39,483 bases of DNA from H2-BAC3 sp045863035 (lineage in GTDB: Bacteria; Bacteroidota; Ignavibacteria; Ignavibacteriales; Ignavibacteriaceae), in the NCBI GenBank assembly GCA_045863035.1, contig BTUV01000018.1, forward strand, positions 1 through 39,483, read 5' to 3'. Position numbers and translations under genes: made by a program. The number at the start of each line of letters is the position of its first letter. Positions within the stretch are counted from its first letter, which is position 1. The notes beneath the pieces were generated by a model. The model saw only the letters and a list, made by a program, of their open reading frames with translations. It did no database searches and was not told the DNA's origin. Shown here piece after piece: positions 24,872 to 33,177 of the stretch.

Positions 24872-24906
24872 GCCCGTACTGAAAAAGCAGTACGGGCTTT
24901 TTTTTT
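24872..24906 (+). terminator. Strong intrinsic terminator just before the 24923 gene
   Basis: A perfect 10-base stem, GCCCGTACTG (24872-24881) and CAGTACGGGC (24888-24897), encloses AAAAAG and is followed by nine T. It is a textbook Rho-independent terminator. No gene ends here: the nearest stop is 350 bases upstream, while the next start is 17 bases downstream. It is therefore either the end of a short RNA or an attenuator in the leader of the next gene. Confidence 0.9.
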
Positions 24907-24922
24907 AACTTAAACGAAAGGA

Positions 24923-25510
24923 ATGAAGATGCTATTTGATGTTGCCGTCGCTAATACTAAGTTTGACTGGTTCTGCTATCTGAGGGATCATTATGAAGGA
25001 GGGCTTATTAACCTCTCCTTTCCAGGTACCTACAAAAAGGTTGATCTGAAGCCTAAAGATATCATAGCATTTTACTTCAAATCCCCTATTAACCGGGTAG
25101 GAGGACTAGCTTATTTGGAGGAGTACTCCCCCAGAACTGTTTCAGAAGCCTGGGATATGTTTGGGACCATGAACGGTTACCCAGATAAAGATTCTTTTTA
25201 CAATAGGTTTGCATTGCATGCCCAGAAAGCATCTACTACCGTTGATGAACTGACAACAGGCTGTTTTGCTCTGAAGGATTGCAGATTTTTTTCTGACAGC
25301 CATTTTCGCTCTACAGAACCTTACTATTTTACCTTTTCACAAAGGATGGAATGTTATAAAAAACTTAATCTGCGGAACTCGGATGTAAATTCTTTCTTTT
25401 ATGACCTGATTTTTAACGAGCTGGATACTCAGGAATACCACAGAATCTTTGATGAGATGGTAGAGACAGGATACATTAGAGTTTTGGGAATAATAGAGCG
25501 GGAGCTATAA
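24923..25510 (+). CDS. Unknown protein, possible EVE/PUA-like reader
   Basis: A 195-residue protein behind a GAAAGGAATGAAG ribosome site. The first half (DVAVANTKFDWFCYLRDHYE, then LKPKDIIAFYFKSPINRVGG) has the beta-rich layout of EVE/PUA-like domains, which read modified bases in DNA or RNA, and the PRTVSEAWDMFG block fits their second half. This is a weak, pattern-level match. No catalytic motif is obvious. A strong terminator stands between its promoter-like elements and its ribosome site, so it may be controlled by attenuation. A TATCAT palindrome follows the stop. Confidence 0.78.
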   Translation: MKMLFDVAVANTKFDWFCYLRDHYEGGLINLSFPGTYKKVDLKPKDIIAFYFKSPINRVGGLAYLEEYSPRTVSEAWDMFGTMNGYPDKDSFYNRFALHAQKASTTVDELTTGCFALKDCRFFSDSHFRSTEPYYFTFSQRMECYKKLNLRNSDVNSFFYDLIFNELDTQEYHRIFDEMVETGYIRVLGIIEREL

Positions 25511-25520
25511 GAATAAATAT

Positions 25521-25535
25521 TATCATGCGATGATA
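25521..25535. repeat. Palindrome TATCAT-N3-ATGATA, copy 2
   Basis: Second copy of the palindrome described at 24525, here with GCG as centre, ten bases after the stop of the 24923 gene and again followed by GAAAA. The repetition behind two consecutive genes suggests it is functional or was duplicated with them. Confidence 0.6.
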
Positions 25536-25592
25536 GAAAACAAAAGATTCAACAACATACATTTACTTAATCAATTGAGAAAGGTTTACACC

Positions 25593-25781
25593 ATGAAAAT
25601 GACCTACTTAAAAGGAAAAAACGGATCCGTGATAGGAATGGTTTCTGATGACCATAAGATTTATGCCAAGAACGGATCGCTGCTCGGGTGGTACAACCCT
25701 AAAACCAATACAACACATGACAAAAGCGGAAAAGTTATTGGCTATGGTGATTTGCGTACTACTCTTTTGCCTAAAGCATGA
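25593..25781 (+). CDS. Small beta-repeat protein (4-fold beta-flower type)
   Basis: A 62-residue product from the ATG at 25593, chosen for the GAAAGG eight bases upstream; a longer frame from 25530 lacks a ribosome site. It consists of short beta repeats: GKNGSVIGMVSDDHKIY, AKNGSLLGWYNPKTN and DKSGKVIGYGD, each with G-x-hydrophobic-hydrophobic-G. This pattern is that of small beta-flower proteins of unknown function that are scattered in accessory DNA. It probably acts as a structural or binding module. Confidence 0.65.
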   Translation: MKMTYLKGKNGSVIGMVSDDHKIYAKNGSLLGWYNPKTNTTHDKSGKVIGYGDLRTTLLPKA

Positions 25782-25869
25782 AGTGGTTTTAAGTAAATCA
25801 ACATCTGATTTACTTATCAACTTTTAACTTAATAGAAAAGGGTCAATAACACTAAATATTGAACAAATT

Positions 25870-25915
25870 GTCGTGATTTGAGACTATTGCCGCGACTATA
25901 AAACAATGCGCTAAA
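25870..25915 (+). promoter_or_regulatory. GTCG...CGAC-TATAAAA element upstream of the HTH/AAA operon
   Basis: GTCGTGATTTG (from 25870), TTGCCGCGAC (25887-25896), TATAAAA (25897-25903) and TGCGCTAAA (25907-25915) align with the element at 24812-24857 over about 45 bases. TATAAAA is a plausible -10 box. The element sits 77 bases before the GTG start at 25992. A shared regulator for the two units is inferred, perhaps one of the HTH-like proteins encoded just downstream. Confidence 0.5.
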
Positions 25916-25991
25916 AAATCATTGGGAGCCACAGTACCACTGATTTTCTGGCACGGAACTAATTATCAATCAAAATAAAAGGAGTCTGACC

Positions 25992-26633
25992 GTGCATCCA
26001 AAAGTTCTTCTTATTAAACAGATTCTCGCTGAGAAAAAAATCACCAATTCACATTTGGCTGAACTTGCTGCGCCTGAAAATGCGGTTGAAGTCAGAAAAC
26101 AAATCGAAAAATTGCTGTATTGGACAGATTTTGATACCTCACTGGCAGACCTCTGTCTCCAGGCAGCAGGAGCGGACAGTCGAAGACTCGAATTCGTTCG
26201 TCAGCTTAGTACTCCCTACGAGGCAGAATCTGAGCTTAACACAAAATTCAAGAAATTGAAATCATTCTTGCTTGATCTTTCTGAAAAGGCATTAAGTTTT
26301 AAACCACATCTTGTGAAAGTAAAGAGTTATGAGATCGCTAATCCATTTACACCTCAAAGTGATTCACATTATATCCCATTATCAGGATTACTGAGATCCC
26401 TTTCATTTGAGGAGCAAATCGCATCGATCACACGAGTCATACGAAACATATCCAGCAAAAAAAGCGATGAAATATTCTTTACGTGGTACAGAACATTAAA
26501 TGAATTGGTAATTTTTAATTCAGAAGGCATACTTCTTGAAAGACGTAATTATATTTCTGATTCCAATATGTTTGATGAAGAATCGGAAAATTTCCTCAAA
26601 CTTTCATTTTTGAATACTACGGAGGCAGCATGA
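25992..26633 (+). CDS. HTH-like regulatory protein, paralog A
   Basis: A 213-residue protein starting at a GTG seven bases after AAGGAG. Residues 5-35 (VLLIKQILAEKKITNSHLAELA) resemble an Xre-like helix-turn-helix, without certainty. It is a diverged paralog of the next gene: both have an N-terminal HTH-like part, then SFKPHLVKV versus KFKPCLLRV, and LSFEEQIASITRVI versus LSLEEQREIIPKLI. The last codons overlap the next start by four bases (ATGA), so both are made together, perhaps as a heterodimer. Family not recognised. Confidence 0.78.
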   Translation: MHPKVLLIKQILAEKKITNSHLAELAAPENAVEVRKQIEKLLYWTDFDTSLADLCLQAAGADSRRLEFVRQLSTPYEAESELNTKFKKLKSFLLDLSEKALSFKPHLVKVKSYEIANPFTPQSDSHYIPLSGLLRSLSFEEQIASITRVIRNISSKKSDEIFFTWYRTLNELVIFNSEGILLERRNYISDSNMFDEESENFLKLSFLNTTEAA

Positions 26634-27256
26634 ACCCAGTAGGGCTTTTAACAAAAAATATCATAAGCGAACTTGGCCTTACAAGAGAAGAGCTTTCCGT
26701 TGAGCTTGGTTATAAGAATCTTGAGAAAGGCATGAGCAAAATCAAAAAATTTCTCAATGCTGAAATAGTTGACAATAAATTCCTTGATGAACTGAATGAA
26801 GTAATCCCCTTCCCGGAGGGAGAATTAAAACTGGCAGTTAAGTTGGCGAGCTATTTTGATGATATTCAGCAGGAAAACAGCGACCTTCTTTTTAAGACTG
26901 ATTTTCTGAGCAGACATGTAACTGAGATTTTAAAATTTAAGCCATGTTTGCTCAGAGTAACTGAAAGGCAGGTCCACCGGTACGGTCTTGGATTACTGCT
27001 TACCAACCCAAAGCATTCTATAATACCTGATCAAAGTTTTCTGATATTATCACTTGAGGAACAAAGAGAGATTATTCCTAAATTAATTGCCGATGATTTG
27101 GAATTACATGGTAGCAGAGTGGAGCGCTGGGGAGCAATTACCGGATATGAATTCTTCAGGGAGCCACTGCTCTATGATGAATATTCCAATGAAGCCGGGC
27201 TTTTGTCAGAAGATAACTACTTATCCCAAGAGCTATTTCTCGGAGAGGACTGGTAA
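26630..27256 (+). CDS. HTH-like regulatory protein, paralog B
   Basis: A 208-residue paralog of the preceding gene. The N-terminus reads LLTKNIISELGLTREELSVE followed by LGYKNLEKGMSKIKKFL, a clearer Xre-like helix-turn-helix. The C-terminal half holds the shared KFKPCLLRV and ILSLEEQREIIPKLI blocks and ends in an acidic tail. Transcriptional regulation or acting as adaptor for the AAA+ ATPase encoded next are both possible. The gene is joined to its paralog by an ATGA overlap and followed 46 bases later by the ATPase. Confidence 0.78.
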   Translation: MNPVGLLTKNIISELGLTREELSVELGYKNLEKGMSKIKKFLNAEIVDNKFLDELNEVIPFPEGELKLAVKLASYFDDIQQENSDLLFKTDFLSRHVTEILKFKPCLLRVTERQVHRYGLGLLLTNPKHSIIPDQSFLILSLEEQREIIPKLIADDLELHGSRVERWGAITGYEFFREPLLYDEYSNEAGLLSEDNYLSQELFLGEDW

Positions 27257-27302
27257 GAAGCAAATGAAAAGAACAAACAGAAAACAAAAAAGGAGAAAAC
27301 CG

Positions 27303-28556
27303 ATGAATGATTATTTAACCCCTGTCTTACTTGACGAAGATGAAAACTCTACCAGAGAGCAGCAGCAAGGAGATAACTCTCTCTCCATTAAGAACCTTGC
27401 AGAATCGGAAGACACGATTATCAAGGATTACCTCTACCGTCTGCACCATGGTGTACTTGAGGACGAACGGATTGCTGTGCAAAAAATCCTGGCGCTTGAT
27501 AATGAAAAGAAAACGTTTTTGAGAAATCCTTATGTCAATTACGATCCTTCCACGGGGATGCATTTTCTCGGAGACAAAAGTATTATATTTAGCTTAACAG
27601 ATCGCGGTAATCCCTATGAACTGGTGTGCAAGATAGATCAAGGGATCTCTGACACTGATGTCAACTTTTTGCTCGCGGTTTCTGGCTTTTCAAAAGAATC
27701 AGACTCGCCTGATGCGCTGCTTGATTATATAAGAAAACAGGCAATCAAAAACTCATTTTATCAGGGAAAAGTCCTGACGTTCAGGAACACTGACTATTTT
27801 ATGATGAATGGTCTTACGGTCATTGAGCCGGAAGAGCGGGACATCAATGATATATACGTACCGGAGCCGCAGCTTCATCAGATGCGAAGATTTATTCACA
27901 CCATAAAGAATGCCGCCAGGAAAAAAGGAGGACTGCGGTTTTTACTGAACGGACGTCCGGGTACGGGAAAAACGGAACTGACAAGGGCGGTCATATCGGC
28001 AGTCGCGGGAAGTTCAACGGTTCTCATTACACAAGGTGCTGACTGCCCTGTTGATAAGGTGTTTGATTTTATCTCGCTGTTTCCCAACTCGCTGCTGATT
28101 ATTGATGACATTGATTTTATAGCTGAGGACAGAAAGAGCAACGGCAGCAGAAAGGCACTCGGCGGACTGCTGCAGGTGCTTGACGGCTACATCCCCAATC
28201 AAGTTAATCTGATTGCAACCACCAACGATCACCGGCTGGTTGACGAAGCTGCCTCACGGCCGGGAAGGTTTGACCTGATACTGGACATTCCTGAAATCGG
28301 TACAGAACTGTATGACCAGCTCATTCTGCGGGAAACTGAGGATGAGGAAATCATTGCGGTATTCACCGAACAGGTGAGAAACAGGATGAGGAATCACCGG
28401 GTTACCGGAGCATTCATCGTTAATTTTATCAAACAGCTTGACGGGCTTAAGGAGATGGAAGGTAGTATCTCCCCACAGCGCCTTGAGGAAATCCTTGAGC
28501 TTACGTTACGGGGTGTCAATAAAAGCGAGCTTGCTGCTGAAATCGGTTTTAATTAA
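27303..28556 (+). CDS. AAA+ ATPase
   Basis: A 417-residue classical AAA+ protein from the ATG 27303, which follows AAGGAGAAAACCG; the frame is open further upstream, but that part overlaps the previous gene. Walker A is GRPGTGKTE (217-225), Walker B LLIIDDIDFI (264-273), sensor 1 LIATTND (303-309) and the arginine-finger region ASRPGRFD (317-324), as in FtsH/proteasomal ATPases. The 200-residue N-terminal part is not a recognised domain and carries no membrane segment or protease, so a partner must supply the effector activity. A hexameric remodelling motor is expected. It lies 34 bases before metK in what looks like one operon. Confidence 0.88.
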   Translation: MNDYLTPVLLDEDENSTREQQQGDNSLSIKNLAESEDTIIKDYLYRLHHGVLEDERIAVQKILALDNEKKTFLRNPYVNYDPSTGMHFLGDKSIIFSLTDRGNPYELVCKIDQGISDTDVNFLLAVSGFSKESDSPDALLDYIRKQAIKNSFYQGKVLTFRNTDYFMMNGLTVIEPEERDINDIYVPEPQLHQMRRFIHTIKNAARKKGGLRFLLNGRPGTGKTELTRAVISAVAGSSTVLITQGADCPVDKVFDFISLFPNSLLIIDDIDFIAEDRKSNGSRKALGGLLQVLDGYIPNQVNLIATTNDHRLVDEAASRPGRFDLILDIPEIGTELYDQLILRETEDEEIIAVFTEQVRNRMRNHRVTGAFIVNFIKQLDGLKEMEGSISPQRLEEILELTLRGVNKSELAAEIGFN

Positions 28557-28590
28557 TTTATTTTCAATAAAAAATGAAAGAGCAATCATT

Positions 28591-29760
28591 ATGAGCAATA
28601 GTTATTTATTTACTTCGGAATCTGTTTCAGAAGGTCATCCTGATAAAGTCGCCGACCAGATTTCAGACGCGATACTTGACGCGCATCTTGCGGGCGATTC
28701 GGACGCACGCGTTGCATGTGAAACACTTATTTCCAAAGATTTACTGGTGATCGCAGGTGAAATTACGGCAGCAAATCAGGTTGATTATAAACAGGTTGCG
28801 TTTGATACCATCCGCAATATAGGATATGACGGAAGTTTCCCCGGTTTTAATCCGGACACATGTAATGTTATTATCAATCTACGGCAACAAGCACCGGAGA
28901 TTGCCACAGGGGTGAACATGGCGGCTGATTCAGGAGAAACACCAACCACCGGTGCCGGAGACCAAGGACTGATGTTTGGTTATGCAACGCGTGAGACCTG
29001 GGAAAAAATTCCTGTACCCCTTCTTATTTCACATAATCTTTTGCTTCGTCTCACAGATTTGCGAAAAAATGGAGGAGTTACGTGGATTAAACCTGATGCA
29101 AAGTCACAAGTTACCGTGAAATATGAAAACGGCGGGCCGGTCAGTGTTGAGCGGATAGTACTCAGCACGCAGCATGCTGAGGGCGTACAACAGAGTATCC
29201 TGCGCGATTTCATCATGGAGGAAGTGATCCGCAAGGAAATTGATTCTGACTTTATCGGAAGCGACTGCCAGTTTTTCATCAATCCAACGGGAAGTTTTGT
29301 GTATGGAGGTCCAGAGGCAGATACCGGGCTGACCGGCAGGAAAATTATAGCTGACACCTACGGGGGTGCAGCGCCACACGGGGGAGGCGCATTCTCAGGG
29401 AAAGATCCAAGCAAAGTTGACCGTTCGGCTGCCTATATGGCCAGATATATAGCAAAGAACATCACCGCTGCATGTCTGGCAGAGCAATGCACCGTGCAGT
29501 TGGCTTATGCTATTGGTATTGCACAGCCGCTTTCGCTGCATATTGATGTCGGGCCGGGATCGCTTGCCACATCGGAAGAGCTCATGGAGTTAGTTCCACA
29601 AGTGTTTGATCTGACACCGGCCGGCATCATAAAGACACTGGACTTAAAAAGACCTATCTATACAAAAAGCGCTGCATACGGCCATTTCGGCAGGGATATC
29701 TTTCCGTGGGAGATGACCAATGAGGCTGATGCATTGCGGCATTATTGCGGATTAGAATAA
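28591..29760 (+). CDS. metK: S-adenosylmethionine synthetase
   Basis: This 389-residue enzyme makes SAM from methionine and ATP. Visible signatures are TSESVSEGHPDKVADQISDA, GAGDQGLMFGYA (ATP site) and HGGGAFSGKDPSKVDRSAAY, the glycine-rich P-loop-like signature. The C-terminal FGRDIFPWE corresponds to the usual GxFPWE end. Some usually conserved positions are altered (ISKDLLVIAGEIT in place of KTGLVLVAGEIT), so it may be a diverged accessory copy. The start ATG follows AAAGAG; the frame is open further upstream, but that part overlaps the AAA+ gene. A metK inside an operon of unknown genes is unusual. Confidence 0.95.
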   Translation: MSNSYLFTSESVSEGHPDKVADQISDAILDAHLAGDSDARVACETLISKDLLVIAGEITAANQVDYKQVAFDTIRNIGYDGSFPGFNPDTCNVIINLRQQAPEIATGVNMAADSGETPTTGAGDQGLMFGYATRETWEKIPVPLLISHNLLLRLTDLRKNGGVTWIKPDAKSQVTVKYENGGPVSVERIVLSTQHAEGVQQSILRDFIMEEVIRKEIDSDFIGSDCQFFINPTGSFVYGGPEADTGLTGRKIIADTYGGAAPHGGGAFSGKDPSKVDRSAAYMARYIAKNITAACLAEQCTVQLAYAIGIAQPLSLHIDVGPGSLATSEELMELVPQVFDLTPAGIIKTLDLKRPIYTKSAAYGHFGRDIFPWEMTNEADALRHYCGLE

Positions 29761-29778
29761 AACAGAATGAGGTGACTT

Positions 29779-30309
29779 TTGTTAAACGTTTTTTCATCAT
29801 ATAACAAAGAGCAATTAGCATACGGGTTAAGCCTGCACAAGCTGTCAGGAAAACTCAGATTCGATGCTCAGAGGAAGACGGAGTTCACCATCGGCTACGC
29901 TGATGGAGAGTGGAAGGAAGAAGCAGCTGTGCATCTGCTGCAGAGGACAGAGTTTATGGTGCTGATACCCTTTCGTACAAGTAGAGATGCGGAAACAGTA
30001 AAAGAAAAGCTGAAAAATGCTGCCATATATATTTCCGGACTCCCGCTGAGTGACCGGATGGCGCTGCTGTTTACCCGGACACTTCCGGTGAGAGTGGAAA
30101 TTTCATACGGCCAGTTTTTTGTGGGTGAATATACAAGGAAGGAAGTAGTGCGGTTTGACAGTGAGTCCCCTGTTCTGCGGATTACCTCTGATAACCAACT
30201 GGATGTCCGTCGTACAGCTGAGTCAATCGGCAAGGCACTTGGAGAAAACACGCTTCTGATACGGGAAACAATCACCGGCGCGATGTATCTGCTGGAGAGG
30301 GGCGGATGA
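29779..30309 (+). CDS. Unknown protein, 176 residues
   Basis: It starts at a TTG (29779) after GAGGTGAC, the only plausible ribosome site. The product begins LNVFSSYNKEQLAYGLSLHK and continues as a mixed alpha/beta protein with FMVLIPFRTSRDAETVKEKL and LLFTRTLPVRVEISYGQF. No known motif, signal peptide or membrane helix is seen. It overlaps the next gene by four bases (ATGA) and follows metK by 18 bases, which places it firmly inside the operon. It could be a partner of the beta-propeller protein encoded next. Confidence 0.78.
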   Translation: MLNVFSSYNKEQLAYGLSLHKLSGKLRFDAQRKTEFTIGYADGEWKEEAAVHLLQRTEFMVLIPFRTSRDAETVKEKLKNAAIYISGLPLSDRMALLFTRTLPVRVEISYGQFFVGEYTRKEVVRFDSESPVLRITSDNQLDVRRTAESIGKALGENTLLIRETITGAMYLLERGG

Positions 30310-31985
30310 AGATTACAAAGAAGCGGGGTGATCCGTTTTATTACAAGACGGATATGGTTATTGCCTATGTTCAGCTGCTTTTGCGGACCGGAGTAACGAG
30401 AAATGAACGCTCTGAAAAGAAACTTGAGCGGATGCACAATTTATTTATCCGGCACCTGACATTTCAGGAACGGCTGAAAAATGAATATTTTTATCAGGCA
30501 TACCGCCAGCTGCCCGATGACAGATATATTGAACAGGCTGCCCTCAAGCTGCGGGAGTTTTTCAATAAGGATTACTCAAGAAGTGAGGATTTAAAGAAAT
30601 ATTTACGAAAACAAATTTCACACAAGAAACCTGATCCGTCTCCGCTGATTATTCCCCGGCACAGGCGTGAAAAAGAATATCCAGGTAATTATTGCGGAGA
30701 AATTCTCTTTTATGACCTGTTTACGTGTTCGCTGGAAGAAAATCCTGAATTCAAACCATTTCAGTATCAGTTCTTTTCCTTCCTGAGCAAGCTCTATTCA
30801 ATCGGCGGGGCCCTTGAATATATTAAGCGGTTTCACGGGGAGAAATGGTATGAACAAATACTCCATCCCCCTGAATGCGGCAATGAACATTACGAATACT
30901 TTAAGCAACTCGAGGAAGAAGCAAAGGAGTACCGGAAACAACAGCGGCTTGCACTGGAACAAAAGCGCGCACAGGCAAGAGCATTAAAACCACCGCCCGA
31001 AAAAACAAGGGATTTGTGGCAAAGAGTAATTTATGAACGAAAGAAGATATTCTCGATTATCGTTAATGATACTCCTGCTGTGCTTTCAAAAAATATTTAC
31101 ACTGATGAGGAATTGAAGAAATTTGAAGAATTACAGAAAATGCCGGTGCAAGTGTGCATTGTTTTCGGAGGCAGGTCGGGATTGTACCGAGTACAGCGAG
31201 GCAATCGTGGAGAATGGCGGACTCTAGAGCCAGGAAATGAAATGAGAGGCCACTGTTCAAGTTCAATAGTAAATCAAACTTTTTATGAATACTGCTGCAG
31301 ATTAACTTTGGCCATCAGGCGCTTTGAGGAAGAATCAGGCACAGAAATACTCAGCTATTTTAAACCTGAAGGCAATTGCGGAAAATTTTATCTTTTGCCC
31401 GGCGGTGATACTTTGCTTGCAGCAGGAGGCACAGATACCCTGTATCTCATCTGTAATCATGAAGGATATGTAACCGGTGAACGTAAAACTGCAGAAGTTG
31501 TTCAAAATTCAGCTCTCTCCCCCGACGGAAAGTTTCTTGCAGTAAAATATGGTGACAACTACCTGGCAGTTTATGAGCTGTCCACGATGAAAAAAGTACG
31601 AGAAGATCTAACTTTCAGCGGTGATGTGCTGCATCTCAGTTTTTCTCCGGCAGGTGCACTTGCAATAAGCACGTATGACGGAAGACTTTTCATTATAAGC
31701 GGAGCAAATTTTGAAGACCTGATTGAACTTCATGGTCATGAAGGAAAAATTTATACGGCTGCATTTAATTCTGACGGAAGTCTGCTTGCCGGCGGAGGAA
31801 CCGCTGCTTTCATATACTGCTGGGAGATGGAAGGATTAACCCTGACGAGCAAAGCCAGGGTTTCAAGGAATAAGCGGTGGCAAACGGTAAAAGTCACGTT
31901 TGTAGAACCAAAACAAGAACACAATAATTCAGAAAAAGTATATGAATCTTTAACACTCGATCAAATAATAGATAAATATCTTTAA
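30306..31985 (+). CDS. Helical N-terminus plus WD40-like beta-propeller protein
   Basis: A 559-residue protein. Residues 1-260 are helical and highly charged (YEYFKQLEEEAKEYRKQQ, LEQKRAQARALKPPPEKTRD), perhaps a coiled coil. From about 350 on there are WD40-style blades: LPGGDTLLAAGGTDTLYLI, ALSPDGKFLAVKYGDNYLAV, SFSPAGALAISTYDGRLFII and HGHEGKIYTAAFNSDGSLL followed by GGGTAAFIYCWEM. A full propeller of six or seven blades would need less obvious repeats in addition. Such proteins bind peptides or sense ligands in multi-protein assemblies. It starts within the end of the upstream gene. Confidence 0.8.
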   Translation: MKITKKRGDPFYYKTDMVIAYVQLLLRTGVTRNERSEKKLERMHNLFIRHLTFQERLKNEYFYQAYRQLPDDRYIEQAALKLREFFNKDYSRSEDLKKYLRKQISHKKPDPSPLIIPRHRREKEYPGNYCGEILFYDLFTCSLEENPEFKPFQYQFFSFLSKLYSIGGALEYIKRFHGEKWYEQILHPPECGNEHYEYFKQLEEEAKEYRKQQRLALEQKRAQARALKPPPEKTRDLWQRVIYERKKIFSIIVNDTPAVLSKNIYTDEELKKFEELQKMPVQVCIVFGGRSGLYRVQRGNRGEWRTLEPGNEMRGHCSSSIVNQTFYEYCCRLTLAIRRFEEESGTEILSYFKPEGNCGKFYLLPGGDTLLAAGGTDTLYLICNHEGYVTGERKTAEVVQNSALSPDGKFLAVKYGDNYLAVYELSTMKKVREDLTFSGDVLHLSFSPAGALAISTYDGRLFIISGANFEDLIELHGHEGKIYTAAFNSDGSLLAGGGTAAFIYCWEMEGLTLTSKARVSRNKRWQTVKVTFVEPKQEHNNSEKVYESLTLDQIIDKYL

Positions 31986-32010
31986 TAAATGATTAACAAA
32001 GGAGTAAATC

Positions 32011-32517
32011 ATGAAACAAAATAATCCAAAGTCAGATGTCAATGCAAAAAGTGCTTATGCTGAACATCTTAGAAATTCAGGCCGATTTAACGAAGGTTCC
32101 GTACAAATTATAAAATCACCGGCTGATATCGAGGCAAAAATCGGAGAAGATACTTATTACTTCGAAATAAAAATGACGAGAAGAAAAGAAACAGCATTCG
32201 GAGCAGCAACCATAACCGAGTGGGAAGCAGCATTAAGAAATCCAGACAAGTTTCGGTTTGTTATCGCCCATGAAACAGAGGAGGGGAAGTTTATATTCAC
32301 AGAATACACTCCAGACAAATTTTTGATGTACTCAACAATTCCTCCATTTAAAGTGTATTTCAATGTGCCTCTCCTTGCAGATTCTGACAATCAAACTATT
32401 GAAGAGAAAAGACAGTCAAGCAAATCTGTCATAGCAACAAGTCAAAAACTGGAGGATATAATCGCCTTTTACTGTCATCTAAAAAGTAGTTCATTACAGC
32501 AGAATGAAGGCAATTAA
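32011..32517 (+). CDS. PD-(D/E)XK-like protein, DUF3883-type
   Basis: A 168-residue protein after AAAGGAGTAAATC. The centre shows a restriction-endonuclease-like core: DIEAKIGEDTYYFEIKMT, giving the E-I-K pair, then TITEWEAALRNPDKFRFVIA, the layout seen in DUF3883/Mrr-like nuclease folds. The upstream Asp of the motif could be the D in SPADIEAK or in GEDTYY. Whether it cleaves nucleic acid is unproven. It is 25 bases downstream of the propeller gene and looks cotranscribed, so it may be the effector of the operon. Confidence 0.72.
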   Translation: MKQNNPKSDVNAKSAYAEHLRNSGRFNEGSVQIIKSPADIEAKIGEDTYYFEIKMTRRKETAFGAATITEWEAALRNPDKFRFVIAHETEEGKFIFTEYTPDKFLMYSTIPPFKVYFNVPLLADSDNQTIEEKRQSSKSVIATSQKLEDIIAFYCHLKSSSLQQNEGN

Positions 32518-32529
32518 TGAAGAGTTACT

Positions 32530-33177
32530 ATGAAAGTTAGTGAAGCAACTGCTATTATATTAGAACTTTTTACAAAAGAATTACAAGAATCGAAAAACTC
32601 AATTGTAAATACAATTGAGTTTAGCGAATCTATGAAGACAGGCATGTTTTTCCTGGCAAGCAGTGATTCTATCATCCAGAGACTTGTCAAGGTAATTCCA
32701 CAGAATCATATATTAAAAATACACATGAATACATCCTGGTTTCGAGGAAAATATGAAAAACCGGTTGCGCACTATCATCCATTTGAGTACTATGTGCTAC
32801 TTTGGCAGCATAATGGAGAATATTATTATCATTTATGCCATCTCCGTGACATGCTGAAATATGTTTTTAGTTATAATGGCAATCCGGCACCGTTTATAAA
32901 TCAGTCCAGATGGAATGCAAAGATTGTACAAATAAATAATCAATTTCACTTCAAATGGACTACAGAATGGGATACTGAAAGAATGATCACGCCAAATAAT
33001 TTAGCAGAAATGGCTATGAGAGATTTTTATTCACCTGAAATACCTGCAATTCAGCCATCTGAAGATTCATTAAATTCTAAAGGCAGTAAATACGGAAACG
33101 GAGGAACGCCTAATTCTAAAAAGCACTTAAAACTCATAGTTTTAAACCAATTAGAAACGGCTGATACGGATCCATAA
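32530..33177 (+). CDS. Truncated paralog of the 33681 gene, without nuclease domain
   Basis: A 215-residue protein clearly homologous to the first about 210 residues of the gene at 33681: YYYHLCHLRDMLKYVFSY versus YYYHLCHYLKMREYVLNY, RWNAKIVQINNQFHFKW versus RWNGKIVVRNNQFQFKW, KYGNGGTPNSKKHLK versus KYGSGGESDAHKNLK. It stops right after this block (NQLETADTDP), where the paralog continues into a PD-(D/E)XK domain. No remnant of that domain was found in the 503 bases downstream. Either a natural stand-alone domain or a truncated copy. It starts 12 bases after the previous gene. Confidence 0.75.
   Translation: MKVSEATAIILELFTKELQESKNSIVNTIEFSESMKTGMFFLASSDSIIQRLVKVIPQNHILKIHMNTSWFRGKYEKPVAHYHPFEYYVLLWQHNGEYYYHLCHLRDMLKYVFSYNGNPAPFINQSRWNAKIVQINNQFHFKWTTEWDTERMITPNNLAEMAMRDFYSPEIPAIQPSEDSLNSKGSKYGNGGTPNSKKHLKLIVLNQLETADTDP

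Noticed and set aside
28591..29760. Link between metK and a SAM-AMP signal made by the Cas10 of this locus
   Set aside because: The CRISPR effector here is a CARF nuclease of the cyclic-oligoadenylate type, no SAM-AMP effector or lyase is seen, and metK is 12 kb away in another operon.
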